Part shown: piece by piece, positions 9,523 through 17,078 of the stretch | Position numbering within the stretch: the stretch's first letter is position 1 | How the letters are laid out: the number at the start of each line of letters is the position of its first letter | Assembly: GCF_003584645.1 (NCBI RefSeq) | Contig: NZ_AP017928.1 | Coordinates: 1,762,981-1,826,980, forward strand | Length of the DNA stretch: 64,000 nucleotides | From: Methylocaldum marinum | GTDB taxonomy: Bacteria > Pseudomonadota > Gammaproteobacteria > Methylococcales > Methylococcaceae | Direction: 5' to 3' | Program-made: the position numbers and the translations under genes | The notes under the pieces: model-generated | Database searches by the model: none | What the model was told of the DNA's origin: nothing | Seen by the model: only the letters and a program-made list of their open reading frames with translations

Positions 9523-10398
9523 TTAAATCGTACCGGCTTGGCGCATGGCGCTACGAACCGTTTCCCGGCAGCTCTCCGAGAGCCAGGTCAACGGCAAGCG
9601 AATGCCGGATTCTATCAATCCCAGTTCGCACACCGCCCACTTCACAGGTATCGGGTTCGACTCGACGAACAGGTCGCGGTGGAGCGCGGCCAGCTTGGCG
9701 TCGATGGCTCTGGCCGCCTCCGCATCGCCGGCGACGGCCGCTGCGCACATCTCGTGCATGAGCTTGGGCGCCACGTTGGCCGTTACCGAAATCACGCCTT
9801 TTCCGCCGAGCAGGCAGAATTCGCACGCCGTCGCATCGTCGCCGGAATAAAGGAGGAAATTCGGACCGCACAGGCGCATAATTTCTCTTGCTCGATCCAG
9901 ATTGCCGGTAGCCTCTTTGATGCCGACAATATGGGGAACTTCGGCAAGGCGAGCGACCGTTGCGGGCAGCAGGTCGCAAGCAGTTCGGCCGGGAACGTTG
10001 TAAAGAATCTGGGGAATGTCCACCGCCTCGGCAACGGCTTTGTAATGAAGATAAAGACCTTCCTGCGTAGGCTTATTGTAATAAGGCGTCACCAGCAGAC
10101 AGGCGTCCGCGCCTGCCGCTTTGGCGCGCGCCGTCAGATTGATCGCCTCGGTGGTGGAATTGGCGCCGGTGCCGGCAATCACGGGAACCCGTCCGGCAAC
10201 CTTTTCCACTACGAATTGAATGACGCGGCAGTGCTCCGCCTCATCGAGAGTCGCCGATTCTCCGGTGGTTCCCACGGCAACGATGGCATCGGTTCCCTGT
10301 TCGATATGAAATTCGAGCAAGCGGCTCAAACTTTCGTCATCCAGCGTACCGTCCGGTTTCATCGGGGTTACCAATGCGACGATGCTACCTTGAATCAT
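9523..10398 (-). CDS. dapA: 4-hydroxy-tetrahydrodipicolinate synthase
   Basis: Condenses pyruvate with aspartate semialdehyde, the first committed step to diaminopimelate and lysine. A TIM-barrel of 291 residues from the ATG at 10396-10398 (an upstream in-frame TTG would add three residues). Key residues visible: Thr44-Thr45 in GTTGESATL, the tyrosine of [11 protein letters not shown], and the Schiff-base lysine in [12 protein letters not shown]. bamC follows 13 bases later. The divergent gcvR-like gene begins about 150 bases upstream, as in E. coli. Confidence 0.97.
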   Translation of the reverse strand: MIQGSIVALVTPMKPDGTLDDESLSRLLEFHIEQGTDAIVAVGTTGESATLDEAEHCRVIQFVVEKVAGRVPVIAGTGANSTTEAINLTARAKAAGADACLLVTPYYNKPTQEGLYLHYKAVAEAVDIPQILYNVPGRTACDLLPATVARLAEVPHIVGIKEATGNLDRAREIMRLCGPNFLLYSGDDATACEFCLLGGKGVISVTANVAPKLMHEMCAAAVAGDAEAARAIDAKLAALHRDLFVESNPIPVKWAVCELGLIESGIRLPLTWLSESCRETVRSAMRQAGTI

Positions 10399-10556
10399 GC
10401 AATTCAACTCGGTTCAATAAAATGAACATGTTACCGTGCGCCACTGCCATCTGACAACCGCGTAAGCCGTGTATACGGAGGAAAACCGCCGGAAACCGAA
10501 GCAGGGCCGGCAGCGGCACCGCTTGGATGAAAGTGATACACTTTTTGCATTTTTTC

Positions 10557-11105
10557 ATGAAGAGAAACAACACTTCTATGCAGCTCGCCATCACCGTCCT
10601 GGGCGAAGATCGCTCCGATCTGATCGTGGAAATAACCCGCGCCATCAAGGACTGCAAATGTACGATTCTCGAAAGCCGCATGACCGAGCTGGGAAACGAA
10701 TTTGCCGGACATTTGCTGGTCGAGGGCAATTGGAATCACATCGTGCGGCTGGAAAGTGCATTCGAAAACCTGGCAAATCGCTTCGCCATGAAGATCAACA
10801 CGCTGCGCGGGCGGGAACCGGAGGACAGGGAAGACAATACCCTGCCCTATGCGATCGACATCTTCGCCACGGATCAGATCAACAGCATTCACGAACTCAG
10901 CGTGTTTCTCTCCACTCGCAATATCAAGATTCTGGATCTCAGCACCAGCCGCTATCCTGCCCCCTTCAGCGGCACCCCATTGTTTCTCGCACATATGGTC
11001 GTAAAGATCCCGACAGGCATGCGCATTGTCTCGCTGCGCGACGAATTCCTTGATTTCTGCGATCAGCAGAACCTGGATGCCATACTTGAACCCGTAAAAC
11101 GCTAA
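10557..11105 (+). CDS. gcvR: GcvR-like ACT-domain regulator
   Basis: About 182 residues made of two ACT domains (first beginning QLAITVLGEDRSDLIVEI, second beginning YAIDIFATDQINSIHELS). In E. coli GcvR binds GcvA and represses the glycine cleavage operon. The place between dapA (divergent) and bcp (13 bases downstream) is the conserved one for gcvR. The start is uncertain: ATG codons at 10527, 10557 and 10578 are all in frame and none has a good ribosome site. The region before 10557 is T-rich and could hold the promoter. Family assignment is good; whether it acts on glycine cleavage here is inferred. Confidence 0.8.
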   Translation: MKRNNTSMQLAITVLGEDRSDLIVEITRAIKDCKCTILESRMTELGNEFAGHLLVEGNWNHIVRLESAFENLANRFAMKINTLRGREPEDREDNTLPYAIDIFATDQINSIHELSVFLSTRNIKILDLSTSRYPAPFSGTPLFLAHMVVKIPTGMRIVSLRDEFLDFCDQQNLDAILEPVKR

Positions 11106-11118
11106 AAATGGAGCCACT

Positions 11119-11595
11119 ATGACAACTGCTTCTCCCGGGCAAGCCGCGCCGAGCTTTTCGGCTCCGGCCACATCCGGCAAAACCATCACGCTTTCGGATT
11201 ATCGAGGCAAATACCTCGTCCTTTACTTCTATCCCAAGGACAATACGCCCGGCTGTACTCAGGAAGGCCAGGATTTTCGTGACCTGTATGCCGATTTTCA
11301 GAATTTGAATGCCGAGATCCTGGGGATTTCCAGGGATAGCGTGAAATCTCACGAAGGCTTCAAATGCAAGTATGAGTTTCCGTTCGAGCTGATCTCCGAC
11401 GAGGACGAAACGATCTGCAAGCTCTACGATGTCATCAAGATGAAGAACATGTACGGCAAACAGGTACTGGGCATCGAGCGCAGCACCTTTCTCATAGACC
11501 CGGCCGGCACGATTGCCGCCGAATGGCGGAAGGTCCGCGTCGACGGCCATGCACAGGAGGTACTGGGGAAAATCCGGGAGCTGGCCGCCCAATAA
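11119..11595 (+). CDS. bcp: Bcp/PrxQ-type thiol peroxiredoxin
   Basis: 158-residue cytoplasmic peroxidase reducing H2O2 and organic hydroperoxides with thioredoxin as likely donor. The peroxidatic cysteine is Cys46 in TPGCTQE. The resolving cysteine found five residues later in E. coli Bcp (CTVQAC) is replaced by Gln51. Other cysteines are Cys83 (GFKCKYEF) and Cys100. The Cys46-Cys83 spacing resembles the PrxQ subtype, where the resolving cysteine sits on helix 3. It lies 13 bases after the gcvR-like gene, probably co-transcribed. Confidence 0.93.
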   Translation: MTTASPGQAAPSFSAPATSGKTITLSDYRGKYLVLYFYPKDNTPGCTQEGQDFRDLYADFQNLNAEILGISRDSVKSHEGFKCKYEFPFELISDEDETICKLYDVIKMKNMYGKQVLGIERSTFLIDPAGTIAAEWRKVRVDGHAQEVLGKIRELAAQ

Positions 11596-11642
11596 AGAGC
11601 GCCCGTTCGATCTCCCATTCCCTATGTCAACCACAATCCATC

Positions 11643-13061
11643 ATGAGTCAAGATCAAAGCGCTGAACAAAAGCTTTTCATACTCGACACCAATGTACTGA
11701 TGCACGATCCGGCCTCGCTGTTCCGTTTCCAGGAACACGACATCTACATCCCCATGATCGTGCTGGAAGAACTGGACCATTCGAAAAAGGGACTATCGGA
11801 CGTTGCCCGCAATGCCCGCCAGGCCAGCCGTTTTCTCGACGAATTGATTCAACATGCCGATATTCACGCGATCAGCAACGGCATACCGCTGAATCAACTG
11901 CAATATGCCTCCCGAATCGACGAAAAATGTTGCGGCCGCCTGTTTTTCCAGGTTCGGCGCATGGACTCGGTCTTGCCGGAAAGCCTGCCCGGCGATTTGC
12001 CGGACAATTCCATTCTCGCCACCATGCTGGCCTTGTCCGAGGAGCAGCCGGAAACACAAGTGGTGCTGGTGTCGAAAGACATCAACATGCGCATCAAGGC
12101 TTCGGTGCTCGGAATACGCGCCGAGGACTACCACAGCGATCAGGTGCTGGATGATATCAATCTGCTGTACAGCGGAGCTTTCGAGCTCCCGCTCGATTTT
12201 TGGGAAACCCACGGCAGCAAGATGGACTCCTGGCAGGACCCGCTGGGGCGCACCTTTTATCGTGTCTCGGGTCCGTTGCTGAAAGATTGGTATCCCAACC
12301 AATTTCTTTACCTTCCGGACGAATCGAATTTCGAAGCCATCGTCCGCAGCAAGGAGAGCGGCAGCGCCGTCATCGAACTGGCCCGCGACTATCGCAACCC
12401 GCAACACGCGGTATGGGGCATTCAGGCGCGCAACCGGGAACAGAACTTCGCCTTCAATGTTCTTCTGGATCCCGAAATCGATTTCGTCACATTATTGGGT
12501 ATCGCCGGAACCGGCAAGACGCTGTTGACTTTGGCGGCCGGTCTTGCCATGACACTCGAACAGAAAATCTACCGGGAAATCGTGATGACCCGGGAAACGA
12601 TACCCTTGGGCGAAGACATAGGATTCCTACCCGGTACCGAGGAAGAGAAGATGACACCCTGGATGGGCGCGCTGCTCGATAACCTGGAATTGTTGAGCAA
12701 CCATGAAAACGGCTCCGCCTGGGAGCGACAGGCCACGAACACTTTGCTGTTGAACCGCGTCAAGATGCGTTCGCTCAATTTCATGCGCGGCCGCACATTC
12801 CTGAACCGTTTCATCATTCTGGACGAGGCGCAGAACCTGACATCGAAGCAGATGAAAACGTTGATCACCCGCGCCGGTCCCGGCAGCAAGATCGTCTGCC
12901 TCGGCAATATCGCGCAAATCGATACGCCGTATCTGACCGGCACGACTTCCGGGCTGACCTACGTGGTCGACCGGTTCAAGGATTGGCCGCATGCGGCGCA
13001 CATTACCTTGAAGCGGGGCGAACGCTCCCGCCTGGCCGACTATGCGGCAGATTCCTTATAG
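11643..13061 (+). CDS. PIN-domain plus PhoH-like ATPase
   Basis: 472 residues from ATG 11643. The N-terminal PIN nuclease-like domain (about 8-150) begins LFILDTNVLMHDP with the metal-binding aspartate, plus a second acidic patch (VLEELD). The C-terminal PhoH domain has Walker A GIAGTGKT (Lys292) and Walker B FIILDEAQN. This YlaK/PhoH2-like architecture is linked to RNA unwinding and cleavage in other bacteria. The role here is inferred as RNA metabolism or stress response. A 50-base gap separates it from bcp. Confidence 0.88.
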   Translation: MSQDQSAEQKLFILDTNVLMHDPASLFRFQEHDIYIPMIVLEELDHSKKGLSDVARNARQASRFLDELIQHADIHAISNGIPLNQLQYASRIDEKCCGRLFFQVRRMDSVLPESLPGDLPDNSILATMLALSEEQPETQVVLVSKDINMRIKASVLGIRAEDYHSDQVLDDINLLYSGAFELPLDFWETHGSKMDSWQDPLGRTFYRVSGPLLKDWYPNQFLYLPDESNFEAIVRSKESGSAVIELARDYRNPQHAVWGIQARNREQNFAFNVLLDPEIDFVTLLGIAGTGKTLLTLAAGLAMTLEQKIYREIVMTRETIPLGEDIGFLPGTEEEKMTPWMGALLDNLELLSNHENGSAWERQATNTLLLNRVKMRSLNFMRGRTFLNRFIILDEAQNLTSKQMKTLITRAGPGSKIVCLGNIAQIDTPYLTGTTSGLTYVVDRFKDWPHAAHITLKRGERSRLADYAADSL

Positions 13062-13154
13062 CTTTAGAATGGACGATGACGGCGACGGGAATGCCGGGCA
13101 GCGTGAAATGTCCAATGTACAAATGCGGCTCACAGACTGACGGAGTACCGATTC

Positions 13155-13472
13155 TTGGATAAAAAAGCCGCTGCCGGAACGGAATCTCAAAACTGGTACC
13201 GAATCCGGCTTACGCGCGACGAGTACGAAAGCGGCGAAGTCTCCGTCATCCGCGGCACGTTCCGCCGCATTTACATCGCCCGGAACGGACCGAGGGGCAT
13301 GGCGATGTATGGGACCGCATCCGATGACAAATCGGCTTATTTCGTTTATTTCACGCCCGAATCACTGCCCCATGCGCTCGTATTGATAAAGGCGTATTCC
13401 GCAGAACCGCACGCCCCGCCGCCCTTACCCAGACTCAGCCTGATTTTTGGAGACGAAGCAAATCGAAGCTGA
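13155..13472 (+). CDS. Conserved-looking small hypothetical protein
   Basis: 105 residues from TTG at 13155 with GGAG about ten bases upstream. Composition and codon use look like a real gene. It has a soluble alpha/beta pattern (RIRLTRDEYESGEVSVIRGTF, then a hydrophobic SAYFVYFTPESL stretch) and no signal peptide or membrane segment. I do not recognise the family. The start codon is a guess, since no in-frame ATG precedes the conserved-looking part. Confidence 0.5.
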   Translation: MDKKAAAGTESQNWYRIRLTRDEYESGEVSVIRGTFRRIYIARNGPRGMAMYGTASDDKSAYFVYFTPESLPHALVLIKAYSAEPHAPPPLPRLSLIFGDEANRS

Positions 13473-13855
13473 GGCACCGACTTCGATACCATTGAACTGC
13501 AGAAGACGAAAACCCCGGAAACGGCAGTGTGCATAGCGACTTCACCGAAACGGAGGGATCGGTAGAAGAAGGTAGAACGGTCAGAATTCGCACGGCTTTT
13601 CCACTCCTTCCAAGCAGACGCCTGCCGTTTCCGGGATAATGCGACGGTTCGAAATTTGCCGCAACGACTTGACGAAATGCCGTCGGGTACGGTCTATTTC
13701 CCCTGACTAAATCCAACAAGCCGCCTTCTACGTGCCCCTTCCGACGCAACTGCGGCTCGGAGCTAAGCGTCATGCTTTTCAATTCGGGGCCAAACCGGGG
13801 ACAAGCTTCTACACGGAGTACAGATTGACGGCGAATAACCCCTGAGACATCGAAA
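13473..13855. other. Intergenic stretch without a recognised gene
   Basis: 383 bases. A 169-residue minus-strand frame crosses it but has no ribosome site, no recognisable family and runs over both flanking plus-strand genes, so I do not call it. No clear repeat or strong terminator seen. Confidence 0.4.
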
Positions 13856-14215
13856 ATGACGACAGAAAATGATGAGAAAGAAATGAGCTCCGTTGTACGA
13901 GCTTTGATTTGGGATGGGATATGTTCGATCGGCGATTCCGCCACTCCGGACTCAATGGCTGACTACGTGATAAGGAAATTCGATCCGGAAGGCAAGCTCT
14001 CTCCGCTTATGGCCCATGCCGCTTGGAACGGGGCGCGGAAACTTGCTGTGGAAGAAATGGCCTGGCAGGAATCGGAAGCCGGAACTGCCGAAGCTCGTAA
14101 TGGCTTGAGTGCGAGAGCAGCGAGACTATCGCTCGAAACGGCTGTGCTGCGGGCAAGGATGGAAGCGCAACTGGCCACGGATCAATTTTCGGGAGACGCG
14201 AACTCAAAAATGTGA
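13856..14215 (+). CDS. Hypothetical alanine-rich helical protein
   Basis: 119 residues from ATG 13856. Predicted almost entirely helical, with an acidic start (MTTENDEKEM) and long amphipathic alanine-rich segments from about residue 50 (HAAWNGARKLAVEEMAWQES). No signal peptide or membrane span, no family recognised. It lies 147 bases upstream of the TIR-TPR gene on the same strand, so a functional link is possible but unproven. Confidence 0.45.
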   Translation: MTTENDEKEMSSVVRALIWDGICSIGDSATPDSMADYVIRKFDPEGKLSPLMAHAAWNGARKLAVEEMAWQESEAGTAEARNGLSARAARLSLETAVLRARMEAQLATDQFSGDANSKM

Positions 14216-14362
14216 ATATTTCACAGATTCGCCGGGGTTTTAGGTTTTTAATTGGGGCAGGAGATAGAGGGTCACGGATGGCCCATGGATGCAGGCATCG
14301 GATCGTATTTCCGGATTCGCGCCGCTTGCACAGGGAGATCCAATAGCCGGGCGGGATAGACC

Positions 14363-15430
14363 GTGCCTCATTGCGACATCTTCATCTGCTACGACCGCCT
14401 CTCCGCCGCAACTCCGGCATCAGTCCTCTATCGCCGTTTATGCCGTTATTTTCCCCCTGAATGTATCGCCATCGGCTACCGCGACATTCTATCGGAGGGC
14501 TTACCTCCCGATCCCTTAGACGAATGTGTCCGGCGAGCGAAAGTGATTCTCTGTTTGATCACCGGCGCCGGGACCGATCCACTCGAAGTCCGCCAATGTC
14601 CCGAAACCAATGCGCTACGCGCCGGTCGTCTTGAGCACGAGCCGTCGCTTTGGGAAAACAGGCGGCTTATTCCCATTTTATATCGCGGGGCAGTTCTGCC
14701 ACCGGAATTCGCCGGGTATGATTCGTTTATCCTAGGCAGCCTGGAAAGCGATCTTCAGATCGACCATTTGGTGCATCTGATCGCCTCAGTGCCGGGATTA
14801 GGGCAATTGCAGCCGGAAAGCGTCGCTTCCAAACCGGCGCCGCCGGATGAAAGAACCTTGGCCATGAAACCAATCGAACCGAACCGGAAAAGCGCAACGC
14901 ATGCGAGCAGCCCGCCGTGTCCGGGGACTGCGATTCACCCGATCGGCATCGGCGAACCCGGTGCACCTAAGTTCATAAACAAAATCACCAATACCGACCG
15001 CTTCGACAACATCACTTCACTGCAGCGGGAGGCCGAGTCCCTTTGGCTCAAGGGAGAATTCACCAAAGCCCGCATACTGCAGGAGATGGCACTCGACAGT
15101 TGCTGCCGAACGCTGGGAAAAGAAAATCCGAATACTTTGACCGCCATGTCCAATCTGGCCGAGATGTTTTGGGCACTCGGCAATGTTGCCGAGGCGAAGG
15201 CGCTTCACCAGCAGGTGTTGGACGTACGGAGATACGTGCTGGGAGATCGCCACCCCGACACCACCGCCGCGGCCTGGAACCTCTTTCTGACTTTGACCCA
15301 TACTTCCGACCATGCAGCGGCCGGATACGTCATACAGCAATATCTGAATTGGCTACAGGACAGTAGCCCTGACATTCTGTCTCCCGAGCAACGAAGAATC
15401 CGCGACATGATCCGTCAGTTTTTCAGCTGA
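14363..15430 (+). CDS. TIR-like domain protein with C-terminal tetratricopeptide repeats
   Basis: 355 residues from GTG 14363. Residues about 4-150 fit a TIR fold: first strand CDIFICYDR, a box-2-like RDILSEGLPP, the hydrophobic strand AKVILCLITG, then ENRRLIPILYRGAVLPPEFAGYDSFIL. This resembles TIR_2 proteins found with NTPase or TPR partners. After a 60-residue Pro/Ser linker, residues about 220-350 are kinesin-light-chain-like TPRs (LGKENPNTLTAMSNLAEMFWALG, then LGDRHPDTTAAAWNLF). The usual catalytic glutamate environment is not clear, so NADase activity is uncertain. Possible roles are a signalling scaffold or a defence effector or sensor. Confidence 0.7.
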   Translation: MPHCDIFICYDRLSAATPASVLYRRLCRYFPPECIAIGYRDILSEGLPPDPLDECVRRAKVILCLITGAGTDPLEVRQCPETNALRAGRLEHEPSLWENRRLIPILYRGAVLPPEFAGYDSFILGSLESDLQIDHLVHLIASVPGLGQLQPESVASKPAPPDERTLAMKPIEPNRKSATHASSPPCPGTAIHPIGIGEPGAPKFINKITNTDRFDNITSLQREAESLWLKGEFTKARILQEMALDSCCRTLGKENPNTLTAMSNLAEMFWALGNVAEAKALHQQVLDVRRYVLGDRHPDTTAAAWNLFLTLTHTSDHAAAGYVIQQYLNWLQDSSPDILSPEQRRIRDMIRQFFS

Positions 15431-15450
15431 GCTTTACGCCTCGGACAAGT

Positions 15451-15472
15451 GATCGGCAGAAGCTTGCCGACC
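15451..15472. repeat. 22-bp palindromic repeat, family A
   Basis: Near-palindrome beginning GATCGGCAGA and ending TTGCCGACC. Related 22-bp copies lie at 24557, 24601 and 39872. It sits just after the TIR-TPR gene and before the convergent yfa cluster. Confidence 0.55.
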
Positions 15473-15500
15473 GCGCATGCTGGCGAGGGCAAACGTCTGT

Positions 15501-16673
15501 TCATGGGTAAACAAACGAATCCGCCTTCACCAATTCCCCCGGATGACGCAGCGGCAACATCAGTGTTCGCACCTTTTCGTCGGGCGTATTTTCATCGGTG
15601 ACGATCGTTAGCTTGGCGACCGTGATCCCGTCGTGCGGGTTCCCCTCCGCACCCGCGTTCCAATCCGACCAGTAGTTCACGTAAACAAGATAGGTCCCGG
15701 CCAGAGGCGTAGGGGTGACGAACATCTTGGGACCGTAGCCGCCCCGCGAGAGATCCACGTCTATGGCGCCGCCGTTTTCGAGCACCGGGTTGTTCCAGGA
15801 ACAATGCGCACCGTCCGGCGTAATGACATGGAGATCCAGTTCCGCGTGGGTATCCCAGGACAGAATAATGCGCATCTTGGGATGAGCGGTCTCTTGATGG
15901 ACTTCATAGAACTGAGTGCGTACGTGCTTACGGCGATCCGGGCTCCGAATCTCGACGGTATTCGAGCCCGGACTGAAGGTATAAGGTTGAAAAAACTTCC
16001 CGTTCTCCACCAAAAGAGGCATCGGGTTGCCGTTCACGATCAATTGAAAAGGTTCATCGCCGTTCGCGTCGATGCGCCCCCGGATCACATTCGAACGGTT
16101 TTCCTCATCCTCGGTGTCGGCCGCCGGCGCCATGCCGCCGAAGTAACGGGAGTGGTCGACCCGTTGATCGAAGGAATTCCGCCATCCGTTCAGAGGCGTA
16201 CCGAGATCGATTCCGGCTTGACTGCCGCTTCGATCGGAACGACCTTCCAGTTCGCTTATGCGGGTTCGATAAACCTGCTTCAGGCAGGCCATATCGGTAC
16301 ACCGTCCCCGCTGACGCAACCAGGCTTTTTGTTCGTCACCGAGTTGCTTGAGACGGGTCTTGTCTTCCGCGAGCCTCTCCGCGGCTTTCCCATAGACCTC
16401 GCTCAATCGTTGGTCCTGCCGGGAAAGGTCGGTGTCGGCACAGATCAGCTTTTCCACCGTCGCCCGGGCCTTGGCACAATCGAAGCTTGCGGCCGGAAGC
16501 GCCGTTGCGAAAAGGCCGCCGAGCAATACGAGGCCCCCCTTAAGGATGCGCTGATTAAGTCTCCAATTCGGAGAAGCAAGCTGTGCAACGGATTGATCTA
16601 ACGGGCCCTCACTCAACCCTCTCCCGGAGGGAGAGGGCTTATTCAGAGCGTCCTTAATCAGGGTTATATTCAT
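15501..16673 (-). CDS. yfaP: Secreted LprI-like / DUF2135 (YfaP-like) fusion protein
   Basis: 390 residues from the ATG at 16671-16673, supported by AAGGAGA eight bases upstream. Layout: an odd 40-residue extension containing KPSPSGRGLSEG; a signal peptide (QRILKGGLVLLGGLFATALPAAS); a cysteine-bearing DUF1311/LprI-like domain (about 64-145, Cys66, Cys78, Cys125, Cys130); and a C-terminal DUF2135 domain (about 255-375, SWDTHAELDLHVITPDG). LprI-type domains inhibit lysozyme in some bacteria. It is the last gene of the alpha-2-macroglobulin cluster, as yfaP is in E. coli. It overlaps the end of the preceding gene by 20 bases. The extension is encoded by a dispersed repeat. Confidence 0.8.
   Translation of the reverse strand: MNITLIKDALNKPSPSGRGLSEGPLDQSVAQLASPNWRLNQRILKGGLVLLGGLFATALPAASFDCAKARATVEKLICADTDLSRQDQRLSEVYGKAAERLAEDKTRLKQLGDEQKAWLRQRGRCTDMACLKQVYRTRISELEGRSDRSGSQAGIDLGTPLNGWRNSFDQRVDHSRYFGGMAPAADTEDEENRSNVIRGRIDANGDEPFQLIVNGNPMPLLVENGKFFQPYTFSPGSNTVEIRSPDRRKHVRTQFYEVHQETAHPKMRIILSWDTHAELDLHVITPDGAHCSWNNPVLENGGAIDVDLSRGGYGPKMFVTPTPLAGTYLVYVNYWSDWNAGAEGNPHDGITVAKLTIVTDENTPDEKVRTLMLPLRHPGELVKADSFVYP
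16606..16640. repeat. Dispersed palindromic repeat (family B) inside a coding sequence
   Basis: Contains CCCTCTCCC and GGGAGAGGG arms around GGA, preceded by CCTCACTCAA. A relative (TTCACCCCAACCCTCT followed by GAAGGAGAGGAGG) lies at about 45780-45818. Both lie in frame in the N-terminal part of minus-strand genes for exported proteins. Confidence 0.65.
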
Positions 16674-17073
16674 AACGATCTCCTTCCAGAACCAGCCGCC
16701 GGGCCAGTCCCTCGATGAAACCTTCGTCACGGGAAACCGGGTGATTCCTGAAAGCGAGGTGCAGGTATTCATGGGCCAGGCTTGCCCGGTCCTCGTTTTC
16801 GTCCACCCGGCGCAGGAAAATGCGATCACGGCGATAGTCGACCCGCGGGCCGCCGCGTCGGGCGAGGCAGATCGCGAAGCGTTCCGGCCTCTCGTAACCC
16901 TCGAAGGCCAAAAGGCGTCGGTGCCAACGCTCGGCCTGGCGTTCCAGCCAGGCTTCCCACTTTGCGTCCCGGCGGCAGGCCCCGCCCTCCTCGGCATTCG
17001 CCGGGCGGATGACGAGCAGCGCCAATGTGCCGATCATGGCGAGTCGCCCCCAAATCGTTTTGGTCCTTCGCAT
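16654..17073 (-). CDS. Small exported YfaQ/DUF2300-like protein with an HExxH motif
   Basis: 139 residues with a signal peptide (cleavage likely near Ala27). Residues 101-105 are HEYLH, an HExxH zinc-peptidase-type motif, followed by acidic residues at 117 and 121 (RDEGFIEGLARRL) that could be a third ligand. In E. coli the yfaQ (DUF2300) gene occupies this position between the macroglobulin and yfaP but is much longer (around 550 aa). This looks like only its terminal module. The gap from the macroglobulin gene is five bases. Peptidase activity is an inference from the motif alone. Confidence 0.7.
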   Translation of the reverse strand: MRRTKTIWGRLAMIGTLALLVIRPANAEEGGACRRDAKWEAWLERQAERWHRRLLAFEGYERPERFAICLARRGGPRVDYRRDRIFLRRVDENEDRASLAHEYLHLAFRNHPVSRDEGFIEGLARRLVLEGDRYEYNPD

Positions 17074-17078
17074 CGGAT

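Noticed and set aside
13435..13944. Minus-strand frame of 169 codons between two hypothetical genes
   Set aside because: It overlaps both plus-strand neighbours, has no ribosome site and no recognisable features.
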